Below are positions 51,671 through 63,644 of a stretch of DNA of 64,000 bases, in pieces. Under the pieces are notes generated by a model. The model was not told where the DNA came from and made no database searches. It saw only the letters and a program-made list of their open reading frames with translations. A program made the translations under genes and the position numbers. The stretch is taken from NCBI RefSeq assembly GCF_002095535.1, contig NZ_MLJI01000001.1, positions 1,787,832-1,851,831 of the forward strand. The letters run 5' to 3'. The DNA comes from Pantoea cypripedii (lineage in GTDB: Bacteria; Pseudomonadota; Gammaproteobacteria; Enterobacterales; Enterobacteriaceae). Each line of letters begins with the position of its first letter. Position 1 is the stretch's first letter.

Positions 51671-51705
51671 TTGCATGTAGGCTTTCGTGTGGCTTACCAC
51701 TGCAA
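51671..51705 (+). promoter_or_regulatory. thrS translational operator with a tRNA-Thr anticodon-like arm
   Basis: Outer stem TTGCA/TGCAA and inner stem GTAGGC/GCTTAC close a loop containing CGT at 51686-51688, 33-31 nt before the thrS ATG. In E. coli a CGU triplet in the same position mimics the tRNA-Thr anticodon, and ThrRS binding there blocks translation. Confidence 0.8.
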
Positions 51706-51718
51706 TTAAGGATATGAA

Positions 51719-53647
51719 ATGCCAGTAATTACTCTTCCTGATGGCAGCCAGCGCAGTTTTGATCGTCCGGTAAGCGTGATGGATATCGCGCTGGACATCG
51801 GCCCTGGTCTGGCGAAAGCCTGTATTGCCGGTCGTGTGAATGGCGAGTTGGTGGACGCAGTCGATCTGATTCATGACGATGCGCAGGTGGCGATTATCAC
51901 CGCCAAAGATGACGCAGGTCTGGAAATTATCCGTCACTCCTGTGCGCACCTGCTGGGCCATGCTATCAAGCAGCTGTGGCCGAACACCAAAATGGCGATC
52001 GGGCCGGTGATTGATAACGGCTTCTATTATGATGTCGATCTGGAACACACCCTGACGCAGGAAGATCTGGATCAGCTGGAAAAGCGTATGCACCAGCTGG
52101 CTGAAACCAATTACGATGTCATCAAGAAAAAAGTGAGCTGGCAGGAGGCGCGTGACGTCTTTGTCGCACGCGGTGAGAACTATAAAACCACCATTCTTGA
52201 TGAAAACATCAGCCATGATGACCATCCTGGCCTGTACCATCATGAAGAATACATCGACATGTGCCGTGGTCCGCACGTGCCGAATATGCGCTTCTGTCAT
52301 CACTTTAAGCTGCAGAAAATTTCTGGTGCTTACTGGCGTGGTGACAGCAACAACAAAATGCTGCAACGCATTTACGGCACTGCCTGGGCAGATAAAAAGC
52401 AGCTGGCTGCGTATCTGCAACGTCTGGAAGAAGCGGCGAAGCGCGATCACCGTAAAATCGGTAAGCAGCTCGATCTCTACCATATGCAGGAAGAAGCACC
52501 GGGCATGGTGTTCTGGCACAACGACGGCTGGACCATCTTCCGTGAGCTGGAAGTGTTTGTACGCAGTAAGCTGAAAGAGTACCAGTACCAGGAAGTAAAA
52601 GGTCCGTTCATGATGGACCGCGTGCTGTGGGAAAAAACCGGGCACTGGGAAAACTATAAAGAAGCGATGTTCACCACCTCTTCTGAGAACCGTGAATATT
52701 GCATCAAGCCGATGAACTGCCCAGGCCATGTGCAGATCTTCAATCAGGGTTTGAAATCCTATCGCGATCTGCCGCTGCGTATGGCGGAGTTCGGTAGCTG
52801 CCATCGCAATGAGCCGTCAGGCGCGCTGCATGGTCTGATGCGCGTACGTGGTTTTACCCAGGATGATGCTCACATCTTCTGTACCGAAGATCAGGTACGT
52901 GATGAGGTGAACAGCTGTATCCGTATGGTGTATGACATGTACAGCACCTTCGGCTTTGAAAAAATTGTGGTGAAACTCTCCACCCGTCCGGAAAAACGTA
53001 TCGGTACTGACGAAATGTGGGACCGTGCGGAAGTGGATTTGGCGGAAGCACTGAATGAAAACCAGATTCCGTTTGAATATCAACCGGGTGAAGGTGCATT
53101 CTATGGCCCGAAAATTGAGTTCACCCTGCATGATTGCCTTGATCGCGCCTGGCAGTGTGGTACCGTTCAGCTAGACTTTTCGTTGCCGAAGCGTCTGGAT
53201 GCCACTTATGTCGGTGAAAACAACGATCGCCAGACGCCGGTAATGATTCACCGTGCGATTCTTGGCTCGATGGAACGTTTCATCGGCATTCTGACCGAAG
53301 AATTTGCTGGCTTCTTCCCAAGCTGGCTGGCTCCGGTCCAGGCTGTGGTGATGAATATCACCGACAGTCAGGCAGAATATGTCACCGAATTGACAAAGAA
53401 ATTGCAAAATGCGGGCATTCGTGTCAAAGCAGACTTGAGAAACGAGAAGATAGGCTTTAAAATCCGCGAGCACACATTACGTCGCGTCCCTTATATGCTG
53501 GTTTGCGGTGAGAAAGAGGTGGAAGCAGGCAAAGTTGCCGTGCGCACCCGCCGTGGTAAAGACCTCGGGAGCATGGACGTAGATGTGTTTGTTGAGAAGC
53601 TGCAACAAGAGATTCGCAGCCGACATCTTCACCAATTGGAGGAATAA
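51719..53647 (+). CDS. thrS: ThrS, threonyl-tRNA synthetase
   Basis: 642 residues, the E. coli length. Domains in order: N-terminal TGS, the N2 editing domain ([16 protein letters not shown] with HxxxH), class II catalytic core ([10 protein letters not shown] with the zinc cysteine, [32 protein letters not shown], about 335-380), [10 protein letters not shown], and the C-terminal anticodon-binding domain (ALGxM-type [19 protein letters not shown]). AAGGA lies 7 nt before the ATG. Its end overlaps the ribosome site of infC. Confidence 0.99.
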   Translation: MPVITLPDGSQRSFDRPVSVMDIALDIGPGLAKACIAGRVNGELVDAVDLIHDDAQVAIITAKDDAGLEIIRHSCAHLLGHAIKQLWPNTKMAIGPVIDNGFYYDVDLEHTLTQEDLDQLEKRMHQLAETNYDVIKKKVSWQEARDVFVARGENYKTTILDENISHDDHPGLYHHEEYIDMCRGPHVPNMRFCHHFKLQKISGAYWRGDSNNKMLQRIYGTAWADKKQLAAYLQRLEEAAKRDHRKIGKQLDLYHMQEEAPGMVFWHNDGWTIFRELEVFVRSKLKEYQYQEVKGPFMMDRVLWEKTGHWENYKEAMFTTSSENREYCIKPMNCPGHVQIFNQGLKSYRDLPLRMAEFGSCHRNEPSGALHGLMRVRGFTQDDAHIFCTEDQVRDEVNSCIRMVYDMYSTFGFEKIVVKLSTRPEKRIGTDEMWDRAEVDLAEALNENQIPFEYQPGEGAFYGPKIEFTLHDCLDRAWQCGTVQLDFSLPKRLDATYVGENNDRQTPVMIHRAILGSMERFIGILTEEFAGFFPSWLAPVQAVVMNITDSQAEYVTELTKKLQNAGIRVKADLRNEKIGFKIREHTLRRVPYMLVCGEKEVEAGKVAVRTRRGKDLGSMDVDVFVEKLQQEIRSRHLHQLEE

Positions 53648-54491
<844 letters not shown>

Positions 54492-54584
54492 GTTAACTTT
54501 TTTACTCCCGGTAGATTTCGGGTTGCAGTAAGGCAGTCAACGCCGCTGCGGCGCGAAAGATGCAGGGAAAACTCAGAATATTGA

Positions 54585-54956
<372 letters not shown>

Positions 54957-54963
54957 GTCAGGT

Positions 54964-54989
54964 AAAAAAGGGAGCTTGCTCCCTTTTTT
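54964..54989 (+). terminator. Terminator after rplT
   Basis: AAAAAAGGGAGC-TT-GCTCCCTTTTTT is a perfect 12-bp stem ending in six T. Confidence 0.9.
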
Positions 54990-55076
54990 ATTATCCGCAA
55001 GCCACGCAAAAGATTGACATTTTACGCGCCGCGCTTTTCAATAGTGCCGTTGAAATCATGACAAGGTAACGCAAGC

Positions 55077-55121
55077 ATGCACGCTGCTATTTTCCGTTTC
55101 TTTTTTTACTTTAGCGCCTGA
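55077..55121 (+). CDS. pheM: PheM, phenylalanyl-tRNA synthetase operon leader peptide
   Basis: A 14-codon frame, [14 protein letters not shown], with five phenylalanines in seven residues (positions 6-12). E. coli PheM is [14 protein letters not shown]. Ribosome stalling at the Phe codons when charged tRNA-Phe is low prevents formation of the terminator at 55168-55195. AAGG lies about 10 nt upstream. Confidence 0.96.
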   Translation: [14 protein letters not shown]

Positions 55122-55167
55122 CATTCGGGGGCTTTTGCGCATAAGAAAAGAAACGAAAAATCGCGCT

Positions 55168-55195
55168 GAAAGCCTCCCTCGTGGAGGCTTTTTTG
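55168..55195 (+). terminator. pheST attenuator terminator
   Basis: AGCCTCC-CTCGT-GGAGGCT (55171-55189) followed by TTTTT, preceded by AAA. It lies 47 nt after the pheM stop and 74 nt before pheS, the layout of a classical amino-acid attenuator. Confidence 0.88.
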
Positions 55196-55250
55196 TTTCT
55201 GGCGACACTACATTGGATCCCCGGATCCCAACGAGAACAGACCAGCCTGA

Positions 55251-56252
<1,002 letters not shown>

Positions 56253-56266
56253 GGGCAGGTTATCCA

Positions 56267-58654
56267 ATGAAATTCAGTGAACTCTGGTTACGCGAATGGG
56301 TAAATCCAGCCCTGGACAGCGCTGCGCTGGCTGAACAGATCACCATGGCCGGTCTGGAAGTGGACGGCGTGGATGCGGTTGCCGGTGCCTTTCATGGCGT
56401 GGTAGTGGGTGAAGTGGTGGAGTGTGGCCAGCATCCGAACGCCGATAAACTGCGCGTTACCAAAATCAATGTTGGCGGCGATCGCCTGCTGGATATCGTC
56501 TGTGGTGCACCGAACTGCCGTCAGGGCCTGAAAGTTGCGGTAGCCACCGTAGGCGCGGTATTACCGGGTGACTTCAAAATCAAAGCCGCCAAACTGCGTG
56601 GCGAGCCGTCAGAAGGGATGTTGTGTTCCTTCTCTGAGCTGGGTATTTCCGACGACCACAGCGGTATTATCGAACTGCCCGTTGATGCGCCGATTGGCAC
56701 CGATATCCGTGCTTATCTGCAACTCGACGACAACACCATCGAAATCAGCGTGACGCCAAACCGTGCTGACTGCCTTGGCATTATTGGGATCGCCCGTGAT
56801 GTGGCGGTGCTGAATGGTCTGCCGCTGAATGCGCCGGTTATTGAGCCGGTGAAAGCCACCATTGCCGATACCTTCCCGATTCGCGTTGATGCGACGGCTG
56901 CCTGCCCGCGTTACCTTGGCCGTGTCGTCAAAGGCGTCAACGTGAAGGCCGCTACGCCACTGTGGATGCGTGAAAAACTGCGCCGTTGCGGTATCCGCTC
57001 TATCGATCCGATCGTGGATATCACCAACTATGTTCTGCTGGAGCTGGGCCAGCCGATGCATGCCTTCGACCTTGACCGTATCGACGGCGGCATCGTGGTA
57101 CGCATGGCGAAAGAGGGCGAAAGCCTGACGCTGCTGGACGGTAGTGAAGCAAAACTCAGCAGCGATACGCTGGTGATTGCTGATCACCACAAAGCGCTGG
57201 CGATGGGCGGCATCTTTGGTGGTGAACATTCTGGCGTGAACGAAGAGACGCAAAACATTCTGTTCGAATGTGCCTACTTCGATCCGCTGGCCATTACTGG
57301 CCGTGCACGCCGTCAGGGTCTGCATACCGATGCTTCGCACCGTTATGAGCGTGGTGTGGACCCGGCACTGCAATATAAAGCCATTGAACGTGCTACCCAG
57401 CTGTTGCTGGAGATCTGCGGTGGAGAAGCCGGTCCGGTTATCGATCAGACTGATGCGGCTGCACTGCCGCCACGCGCCACCATCACGTTACGTCGTGAGA
57501 AGCTGGATCGCCTGATTGGTCATGTGATTGCTGATGAGCAGGTGACCGATATTCTGACCCGTCTGGGCTGTGAAGTGACCGTTGCCGCCGGTGAATGGCA
57601 GGCAATTGCACCGAGCTGGCGTTTCGATATGGCGATCGAAGAAGATTTGGTTGAAGAAGTCGCGCGTATCTACGGCTACAACAATATTCCTGATGTGCCG
57701 GTGAAAGCGGGCCTGGTGATGACCCAGCACCGTGAAGCGGACCTGTCGCTGAAACGTGCGAAAACCCTGCTGGTGGATAAAGGCTATCAGGAAGCCATCA
57801 CTTATAGTTTCGTCGATCCAAAAGTGCAGCAATTACTGCATCCTGGCGAAGAAGCACTGATTCTGCCCAGCCCGATTTCCAGCGATATGTCGGCGATGCG
57901 CCTGTCCCTGTGGACCGGTTTGTTGAGCGCAGTGGTGTACAACCAGAACCGTCAACAGAGCCGTGTACGCCTGTTTGAAAGCGGTTTGCGCTTTGTTCCT
58001 GATACTCAGGCCGATCTCGGTATCCGTCAGGATCTTATGCTGGCGGGCGTGTTGAGCGGAAATCGCTATGAAGAGCATTGGGATCTGGCGCGTCAGACGG
58101 TTGACTTCTATGATTTAAAAGGCGATTTAGAGTCGCTGCTGGATTTAACTGGCAAACTGGATGAGATTTCTTTCCGCGCAGAAGCGAATCCTGCCCTGCA
58201 TCCGGGACAAAGCGCCGCAATTTATTTACGCGACGAACGAATCGGATTTATCGGGGTGGTTCATCCGGAACTGGAACGTAAGCTGGATCTCAACGGCCGC
58301 ACCTTAGTGTTTGAACTGCTTTGGAATAAGGTCGCAGACCGCGTCCTGCCTGACGCGCGCGAGATTTCACGCTTCCCGGCGAACCGTCGCGATATCGCTG
58401 TGGTAGTGGCTGAAAACGTGCCCGCAGCAGATATCATCGCGGAGTGTAAGAAAGTTGGCGTAAATCAGGTAGTTGGCGTAAACTTGTTTGACGTGTACCG
58501 TGGTAAGGGCGTAAACGAAGGTGAAAAGAGCCTTGCGATTAGCCTGATTTTGCAGGATACCAGCCGGACACTCGAAGAAGAGGAGATTGCCGCGACCGTT
58601 GCCAAATGTGTTGCGGCATTAAAAGAGCGATTCCAGGCAACCTTGAGGGATTGA
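56267..58654 (+). CDS. pheT: PheT, phenylalanyl-tRNA synthetase beta subunit
   Basis: 795 residues, the E. coli length. EMAP-like tRNA-binding domain ([19 protein letters not shown]), B3/B4 editing domain, B5 domain, catalytic-like core and a C-terminal FDX-ACB domain ([32 protein letters not shown]). Starts 14 nt after pheS and ends 4 nt before ihfA. Confidence 0.99.
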   Translation: MKFSELWLREWVNPALDSAALAEQITMAGLEVDGVDAVAGAFHGVVVGEVVECGQHPNADKLRVTKINVGGDRLLDIVCGAPNCRQGLKVAVATVGAVLPGDFKIKAAKLRGEPSEGMLCSFSELGISDDHSGIIELPVDAPIGTDIRAYLQLDDNTIEISVTPNRADCLGIIGIARDVAVLNGLPLNAPVIEPVKATIADTFPIRVDATAACPRYLGRVVKGVNVKAATPLWMREKLRRCGIRSIDPIVDITNYVLLELGQPMHAFDLDRIDGGIVVRMAKEGESLTLLDGSEAKLSSDTLVIADHHKALAMGGIFGGEHSGVNEETQNILFECAYFDPLAITGRARRQGLHTDASHRYERGVDPALQYKAIERATQLLLEICGGEAGPVIDQTDAAALPPRATITLRREKLDRLIGHVIADEQVTDILTRLGCEVTVAAGEWQAIAPSWRFDMAIEEDLVEEVARIYGYNNIPDVPVKAGLVMTQHREADLSLKRAKTLLVDKGYQEAITYSFVDPKVQQLLHPGEEALILPSPISSDMSAMRLSLWTGLLSAVVYNQNRQQSRVRLFESGLRFVPDTQADLGIRQDLMLAGVLSGNRYEEHWDLARQTVDFYDLKGDLESLLDLTGKLDEISFRAEANPALHPGQSAAIYLRDERIGFIGVVHPELERKLDLNGRTLVFELLWNKVADRVLPDAREISRFPANRRDIAVVVAENVPAADIIAECKKVGVNQVVGVNLFDVYRGKGVNEGEKSLAISLILQDTSRTLEEEEIAATVAKCVAALKERFQATLRD

Positions 58655-58658
58655 ACCT

Positions 58659-58961
58659 ATGGCGCTTACAAAAGCTGAAATGTCAGAGTACCTGTTTGAA
58701 AAGCTCGGGCTGAGCAAACGCGACGCCAAAGAGTTGGTCGAGCTATTTTTTGAAGAGGTTCGCCGCGCGTTGGAAAACGGAGAACAGGTTAAACTGTCCG
58801 GATTTGGTAATTTTGATCTGCGTGACAAAAACCAGCGTCCGGGCAGAAACCCGAAAACCGGGGAAGATATTCCAATTACGGCCCGCCGTGTGGTGACCTT
58901 CCGTCCCGGTCAGAAGTTGAAAAGCCGCGTCGAGAACGCGTCACCCAAGGATGCTGACTGA
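58659..58961 (+). CDS. ihfA: IhfA, integration host factor alpha subunit
   Basis: 100 residues (E. coli 99). [25 protein letters not shown] at the start, the beta-arm [22 protein letters not shown] with the intercalating proline, and the C-terminal helix. Heterodimer with IhfB; bends DNA about 160 degrees. 4 nt after pheT, so co-transcribed in part; a strong terminator follows. Confidence 0.99.
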   Translation: MALTKAEMSEYLFEKLGLSKRDAKELVELFFEEVRRALENGEQVKLSGFGNFDLRDKNQRPGRNPKTGEDIPITARRVVTFRPGQKLKSRVENASPKDAD

Positions 58962-58973
58962 TTTCAGTAAAAC

Positions 58974-58998
58974 AAAAAGGCCGCTTAGCGGCCTTTTT
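58974..58998 (+). terminator. Terminator after ihfA
   Basis: AAAAAGGCCGC-TTA-GCGGCCTTTTT is a perfect 11-bp stem with T-run. Confidence 0.9.
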
Positions 58999-59154
58999 TA
59001 TTTTGGTCAGAAAATCAACGTTCTCCATGCTTTTTCCATAGTGTAAGGATTTCGTAAGTGCGCGGAAAATAGCATGAAAATCGGCACTTACTGATAGTGA
59101 CCTCTTACGCGCTTTTGTTATAACAGCGGCAACACAAAACAAGAGGTTAAGCTG

Positions 59155-59535
59155 ATGAAAAAGACAGCACTTTTATTAAGCATCCTGTTAGGAATGCCGC
59201 TGCTCGCCAATGCGAATGTTTCCGTAAACATCAACACCCCGGGCGTATCGATTCATATCGGTGACCAGGATAAACGTGGTTACTTCTGGGATGGTTATGA
59301 CTGGCGTTCACCGTCATGGTGGCAGCAACACCACAACCGCCGCGTCGGAACCAAAGGCCCACACGGTTACTGGAACGGTAACGGCTGGCAGGCACAGCAT
59401 CCGGGCAATAAAGCACCGCAGCAACGCCCGCCGCAGCACGATAACAAGCCGCAGCACGATAACAAACCTCAGCAGCAGCCGAATCATGACCAACGTGATA
59501 ACCACAATGGTCAGCCGATTCCGCCACGTAATTAA
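59155..59535 (+). CDS. Small exported protein, DUF2502-like
   Basis: 126 residues. Signal peptide MKKTALLLSILLGMPLLANA. The body VSIHIGDQDKRGYFWDGYDWRSPSWW is like the short DUF2502 exported proteins (YpeC group). The C-terminal third is low-complexity with near-perfect tandem repeats of QHDNKP (PPQHDNKPQHDNKPQQQP), rich in His, Asn, Gln and Pro. It may be a periplasmic metal- or acid-linked protein; no function is established. AGAGG precedes the ATG. Confidence 0.8.
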   Translation: MKKTALLLSILLGMPLLANANVSVNINTPGVSIHIGDQDKRGYFWDGYDWRSPSWWQQHHNRRVGTKGPHGYWNGNGWQAQHPGNKAPQQRPPQHDNKPQHDNKPQQQPNHDQRDNHNGQPIPPRN

Positions 59536-59545
59536 TGCCTGATCC

Positions 59546-59568
59546 TGCGGCGTCGCCCTGACGCCGCA
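59546..59568 (+). terminator. Probable terminator after the DUF2502 gene
   Basis: TGCGGCGTC-GCCCT-GACGCCGCA is a perfect 9-bp stem, but the T-rich tail begins only about 10 nt later. Confidence 0.5.
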
Positions 59569-59636
59569 ATCGTGACCTTTCTTTTTGCTGTAATCTCACT
59601 ACAATCAAATCTCTGTTTTCTCAGCCAATCTTATTT

Positions 59637-60620
59637 ATGACTCTGCTGGATCAGCTGGGCCGCCAGGCGGACCGCCGCAGCCAACGCTGGCTTATCACGC
59701 TCTGCGCGTTGGTTATTATCCTGATGGTGGTAAGCCTGTGCGCTGGCGATAGCTGGATTGCCCCCACGCACTGGTTTTCCGCCGACGCGGACCTGTTTGT
59801 CTGGCAATTACGCTTGCCCCGTACGCTGGCGGTGCTGCTGGTGGGGGCAGCACTGGCGGTATGTGGGGTCGTGATGCAGGCGTTGTTCAATAATCCGCTG
59901 GCCGAACCCGGTCTGCTAGGCGTCTCCAATGGTGCCGGTATTGGCCTGGTACTTGGCGTAATGCTCGGTAATGGCTCATTGTGGAGTCTGGCGCTGGCGG
60001 CGATGGCCGGGGCGCTACTGATTACCTTAATCCTGCTGCACTTCGCCCATCGCCATCTTTCCGTCAGCCGTTTGCTGCTGACCGGTGTGGCACTGGGCAT
60101 TATTTGCAGTGCTGTCATGACCTGGGCAGTTTATTTCAGCACCAGCCTCGACCTGCGGCAGTTGATGTACTGGATGATGGGCGGTTTTAGCGGCATCGAC
60201 TGGCGCTATGGCTGGATGATGCTGGCGTTAATCCCCGCCATCCTCGCGTTGATTGCGACCGCGCGCGTGCTCAATCTGCTGGCGTTGGGAGAGACTTCTG
60301 CACGCCAGCTGGGATTACCGCTGTTACTGTGGCGCAATCTGCTGGTGCTGACCATGGGCTGGCTGGTTGGAGTCAGCGTAGCGATGGCCGGTGCCATTGG
60401 TTTTGTCGGGCTGGTGATCCCACATTTGCTGCGATTGAGTGGCTTCAGCGACCATCGTTATCTGCTGCCGGCCGCCGCGCTCGCCGGTGCGGCGGTGTTG
60501 CTGGGTGCCGACATTATTGCCCGACTGGTGCTGACGTCAGCTGAATTGCCGATTGGCGTGGTCACGGCCACACTCGGTGCTCCGCTCTTTATTGTGTTAT
60601 TAGTAAAATCCTCGCGCTAG
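59637..60620 (+). CDS. btuC: BtuC, vitamin B12 ABC importer permease
   Basis: 327 residues (E. coli 326), ten membrane helices of the FecCD family. [46 protein letters not shown] spans about residues 56-101; [13 protein letters not shown] is near the cytoplasmic coupling loop. Works with BtuD and the periplasmic BtuF, which is not in this window. btuE lies between btuC and btuD as in E. coli. Confidence 0.96.
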   Translation: MTLLDQLGRQADRRSQRWLITLCALVIILMVVSLCAGDSWIAPTHWFSADADLFVWQLRLPRTLAVLLVGAALAVCGVVMQALFNNPLAEPGLLGVSNGAGIGLVLGVMLGNGSLWSLALAAMAGALLITLILLHFAHRHLSVSRLLLTGVALGIICSAVMTWAVYFSTSLDLRQLMYWMMGGFSGIDWRYGWMMLALIPAILALIATARVLNLLALGETSARQLGLPLLLWRNLLVLTMGWLVGVSVAMAGAIGFVGLVIPHLLRLSGFSDHRYLLPAAALAGAAVLLGADIIARLVLTSAELPIGVVTATLGAPLFIVLLVKSSR

Positions 60621-60660
60621 CTGTGGCTGGCTCCCTTTGTATTCACAACAGGAATTGACA

Positions 60661-61203
60661 ATGAGCATTTATCAAACAGAACTGGTGACACTTGACGGTG
60701 AAAAAACCACGCTGGCGCAGTGGCAGGGTAAGGTCCTGCTGGTGGTGAATGTGGCATCGAAATGTGGCCTGACACCGCAGTACGAGCAACTGGAAGCGCT
60801 GCAAAAAGCCTGGCAGGCAGAAGGCTTCAGTGTACTCGGTTTCCCGTGCAACCAGTTTCTGGAGCAGGAACCGGGTAGCAGCGAAGAGATCAAAACTTTT
60901 TGCAGCGTCACCTATGGTGTGACTTTCCCGATGTTCGAAAAAACCGACGTCAATGGTCCGGCACGTCATCCGTTATATAGCCAACTGGTGGCTGCACAAC
61001 CGGAAGCGTTGCGTCCGGAAGGCAGCGGATTTTATGAGCGTATGGAAAGCAAAGGCCGCGCGCCGAAAACCCCTGGCGATATCCTGTGGAATTTCGAAAA
61101 ATTCCTGATTAACAAACAGGGTGACGTCGTGGCGCGTTTTGCACCGGATATGACGCCAGATGATGCGACCATTATTACCCGTATCAAGCAGGCGCTGGCG
61201 TAA
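60661..61203 (+). CDS. btuE: BtuE, thioredoxin/glutathione peroxidase
   Basis: 180 residues (E. coli 183). Glutathione-peroxidase fold: NVASKCGLTPQYEQLEALQ with Cys in place of selenocysteine, LGFPCNQFLEQEPGS, and DILWNFEKFL with the catalytic Trp-Asn. A non-haem peroxidase; despite its name, B12 transport does not need it in E. coli. An in-frame start at 60637 is less likely because the fold begins after 60661. Confidence 0.95.
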   Translation: MSIYQTELVTLDGEKTTLAQWQGKVLLVVNVASKCGLTPQYEQLEALQKAWQAEGFSVLGFPCNQFLEQEPGSSEEIKTFCSVTYGVTFPMFEKTDVNGPARHPLYSQLVAAQPEALRPEGSGFYERMESKGRAPKTPGDILWNFEKFLINKQGDVVARFAPDMTPDDATIITRIKQALA

Positions 61204-61206
61204 TCG

Positions 61207-61953
61207 ATGCTGATGCAGTGCCAGGGTGTCAGCGTCAAAGGACGTCTGGCACCCGTTGACCTTCATCTGCAAACGGGTGAGCTGGTCCATCTGGTTGGGC
61301 CGAATGGGGCAGGGAAGAGTACCCTGCTTAACGTGCTGGCGGGATTATTACCCGCCGCTGGTGAAATACGCTTCTCCGGCCAGCCATTAGATCAGCTAAA
61401 TGGCGCAGCGCTGGCCCAGCAGCGTGCCTGGTTACCGCAGCAGCAACCACCACCCGGCCAGATGCCGGTGTGGCACTATCTGCGTATGCATTTATTGCAG
61501 GTGACGCCGGAGACGGACCCGGTGTTGATGCTAATCCTTGAACTGATGGGTTTACAGGACAAGCTGATGCGCAACCTGACGCAACTTTCCGGTGGCGAGT
61601 GGCAACGGGTGCGGCTGGCGGCGGTGGTGCTGCAAATTCATCCGGCGATTAATCCGCGTGGCAGGTTGCTGATTCTGGATGAACCCATGAGTGCACTGGA
61701 TGTGGCGCAACAGCGTGCGGTCGATACCTTACTGGCGCAGCTGTGCCAGGCGGGAATAACCGTTGTTGCCAGTGGCCACGACCTTAACCATAGCCTGCGT
61801 CATGCCGGGCGGGTGTGGCTGATGCATCAGGGAGCGATGGTGGCACAGGGTACGCCTGACAGTGTGCTGACCGCTGAACAACTCGGCCCACTCTACCAAA
61901 TCGATTTCCAGCGCATCGAAACGCCGCAAGGGGCGCTATTACTAGTGTCCTGA
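61207..61953 (+). CDS. btuD: BtuD, vitamin B12 ABC importer ATPase
   Basis: 248 residues (E. coli 249). Walker A VGPNGAGKSTLL, signature LSGGEWQRVRLA, Walker B LLILDEPMSALD, H-loop histidine in VVASGHDLNHSLRHA. Starts 3 nt after the btuE stop. Confidence 0.97.
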   Translation: MLMQCQGVSVKGRLAPVDLHLQTGELVHLVGPNGAGKSTLLNVLAGLLPAAGEIRFSGQPLDQLNGAALAQQRAWLPQQQPPPGQMPVWHYLRMHLLQVTPETDPVLMLILELMGLQDKLMRNLTQLSGGEWQRVRLAAVVLQIHPAINPRGRLLILDEPMSALDVAQQRAVDTLLAQLCQAGITVVASGHDLNHSLRHAGRVWLMHQGAMVAQGTPDSVLTAEQLGPLYQIDFQRIETPQGALLLVS

Positions 61954-62027
61954 AGGGCAATGCCTTGCACGGGATGGGCTTTTGCCGCTAAAGTATTGCT
62001 CGGGCAACGGATTTAAGGATTTTTCTG

Positions 62028-62486
62028 ATGCGGCTGATGATTCTGATCCTGGCGCTATTGCTGGCGGGGTGTAGCCATCATGCGCCGCCGCCCAATGGTC
62101 GCTTGTCCGACTCCATCACCGTCATCGCTCAACTTAACGACCAGCTTAGCAATTGGCACGGCACTCCTTATCGCTACGGTGGACTCAGCCGGGGCGGTGT
62201 CGATTGCTCTGGTTTTGTATATCTCACCTTCCGCGATAAATTCGATCTGCAATTACCGCGCTCTACCGATGAGCAAAGTGATATCGGCACCCGAATTGAT
62301 AAAAATGATCTGTTACCTGGTGATTTAGTCTTCTTCAAAACCGGGAGCGGTGAGAATGGCTTACATGTTGGCATTTATGATACCGATAACACCTTCATTC
62401 ATGCTTCAACCAGTCAGGGTGTCATTCGGTCATCGCTGGATAATGTTTACTGGCGGAAAGTCTTCTGGCAGGCTCGCCGTATTTAG
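62028..62486 (+). CDS. nlpC: NlpC/P60-family lipoprotein
   Basis: 152 residues (E. coli 154). Lipobox LLLAGC. NlpC/P60 cysteine peptidase: HGTPYRYGGLSRGGVDCSGFVY with the catalytic Cys, HVGIYDTDNTFIHAST with the catalytic His. A cell-wall peptide hydrolase relative; the exact E. coli role is unknown. No terminator is obvious downstream. Confidence 0.96.
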   Translation: MRLMILILALLLAGCSHHAPPPNGRLSDSITVIAQLNDQLSNWHGTPYRYGGLSRGGVDCSGFVYLTFRDKFDLQLPRSTDEQSDIGTRIDKNDLLPGDLVFFKTGSGENGLHVGIYDTDNTFIHASTSQGVIRSSLDNVYWRKVFWQARRI

Positions 62487-62643
62487 ATTCTATTTACCTT
62501 ATACGCTCGTTTAGCCAAAACTCTGCTGCTGATTTCTGTACTTAAATTAAATTTCTTAGCCCTAAAAATGCTCTTTTTTAAAATGGCACTTTACCCCAGG
62601 GGCATTTAATACTATCTATAATGCCTTAATGTAATTAATCGGT

Positions 62644-62691
62644 ATGGATAATGTTCGTTGGTTATTTGGCTTAAGGATTATTTCAGCATGA
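62644..62691 (+). CDS. Possible leader micro-ORF 1 upstream of ydiV
   Basis: 15 codons, MDNVRWLFGLRIISA, starting about 15 nt after the start site predicted from the TATAAT box. No good Shine-Dalgarno. Its stop overlaps the ATG of micro-ORF 2 (ATGA), the arrangement used for coupled translation. No known peptide is recognised; it may be chance. Confidence 0.25.
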   Translation: MDNVRWLFGLRIISA

Positions 62692-62729
62692 AAAAGACGC
62701 AATCAGGCATAAAAGCAGCTGTCTTCTAA
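62688..62729 (+). CDS. Possible leader micro-ORF 2 upstream of ydiV
   Basis: 13 codons, MKKTQSGIKAAVF, with AAGGA ending 10 nt upstream. Its codons 6-8 cover the 5' arm of a hairpin whose 3' arm lies after its stop and before ydiV, so ribosomes on it could melt the hairpin. Whether it is translated is unknown. Confidence 0.3.
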   Translation: MKKTQSGIKAAVF

Positions 62730-62802
62730 CGTTTGCTCCTATTGCCTGAGCGTTTTCATTGATATACGATGCGCCAATCGCCACTGCTTCTGGCTGTTAA
62801 AA

Positions 62803-63546
62803 ATGAAAGTTCATTTATCTGCCGACTATCAGTCGGAAACCTGGTTTTATCCAGCCTATTCATTAGCGGGCCAGTTAACTGCGGTTGAACTGGTTACGCA
62901 ATTTGTCCACGACAGCGCACCAATCACGCTGCCGCAGGATTTGCTATTGCCGCAATTAGACGATGCACAGCAATTGCGCCTGTTGCAGAGCCAACTGACA
63001 CTGCTGGAAAAGTACCGTGACTTTTTTGAGTTAAATCAAATTATCGCTTTGGTTCGTATTGATGATTCAATGGCGGAAACGCTGCTGGATAGTGAATTTC
63101 TGTTAAGAAAATTCAAACAACTGCCGTTTATTGTTTTGGATATCAGCGAAACGTTCCCCCAATTATCGCAGGGGAAATCGCATCCGCTTTTGAGTGCGCT
63201 AAAAAGTGAATTTCGTTTATCGCTTTCACAATTCGGCGCTGGAGCCACTCCGGCAAATGCGGTTTATGATAATCTCTTCAGCGTGTTAAAACTGGATAAA
63301 AACTTTATTCAGGGACTGGCGAAACGTGCATCTTTTATACCCTTTATTCAGACGGTTATAGACAATTTCGGCAGCAATGCATCGCAGATTATTATTTGCG
63401 GTATTGATGATGCTGCCATGCTGGAGAAAGTGACGGAACTGAGTGGTGCCCACCTGCAGGGCGGCCTGTTTCCGGTGGTCAAAGCCGAACGCTTAAACGA
63501 TCTGATATATCCCGACGTAACCCTTAATTCTCCGTCACAGCAGTAA
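62803..63546 (+). CDS. ydiV: YdiV/RflP, degenerate EAL-domain anti-FlhD4C2 factor
   Basis: 247 residues (E. coli YdiV 237). EAL fold without the catalytic set: the EAL motif reads ELV (LTAVELVTQF). The segment LSQFGAGATPANAVYDNLFSVLKLDKNFIQ parallels E. coli LGNLGAGNSTMKAVFDGLFTRVKLDKSFIQ. In E. coli and Salmonella it binds FlhD, removes FlhD4C2 from DNA and feeds it to ClpXP, so it turns motility off under poor nutrition. nlpC-ydiV-selO is the E. coli order. Target flhDC lies at 5.9-6.8 kb in this window. Confidence 0.9.
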   Translation: MKVHLSADYQSETWFYPAYSLAGQLTAVELVTQFVHDSAPITLPQDLLLPQLDDAQQLRLLQSQLTLLEKYRDFFELNQIIALVRIDDSMAETLLDSEFLLRKFKQLPFIVLDISETFPQLSQGKSHPLLSALKSEFRLSLSQFGAGATPANAVYDNLFSVLKLDKNFIQGLAKRASFIPFIQTVIDNFGSNASQIIICGIDDAAMLEKVTELSGAHLQGGLFPVVKAERLNDLIYPDVTLNSPSQQ

Positions 63547-63644
63547 ACCTTTCGTCTGTCGCCCCGGTAGTGCCCGCGTTACAATAACCATTGATTCTCA
63601 AACCAATCGTGGTGTCTGAAAACTGAGCACCTCGCGGAGTGACT

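Larger units (their letters stand above)
62487..62802. other. Gap between nlpC and ydiV: promoter, micro-ORFs and hairpin
   Basis: 316 bp. It holds a perfect -10 TATAAT (62617-62622; no good -35), two overlapping micro-ORFs (62644-62691, 62688-62729), and an inverted repeat TCAGGCA (62703-62709) / TGCCTGA (62743-62749). ydiV itself has a poor Shine-Dalgarno. Confidence 0.5.

Noticed and set aside
51665..52804. 379-codon minus-strand frame opposite thrS
   Set aside because: Fully antisense to thrS, no Shine-Dalgarno and a composition typical of shadow frames.
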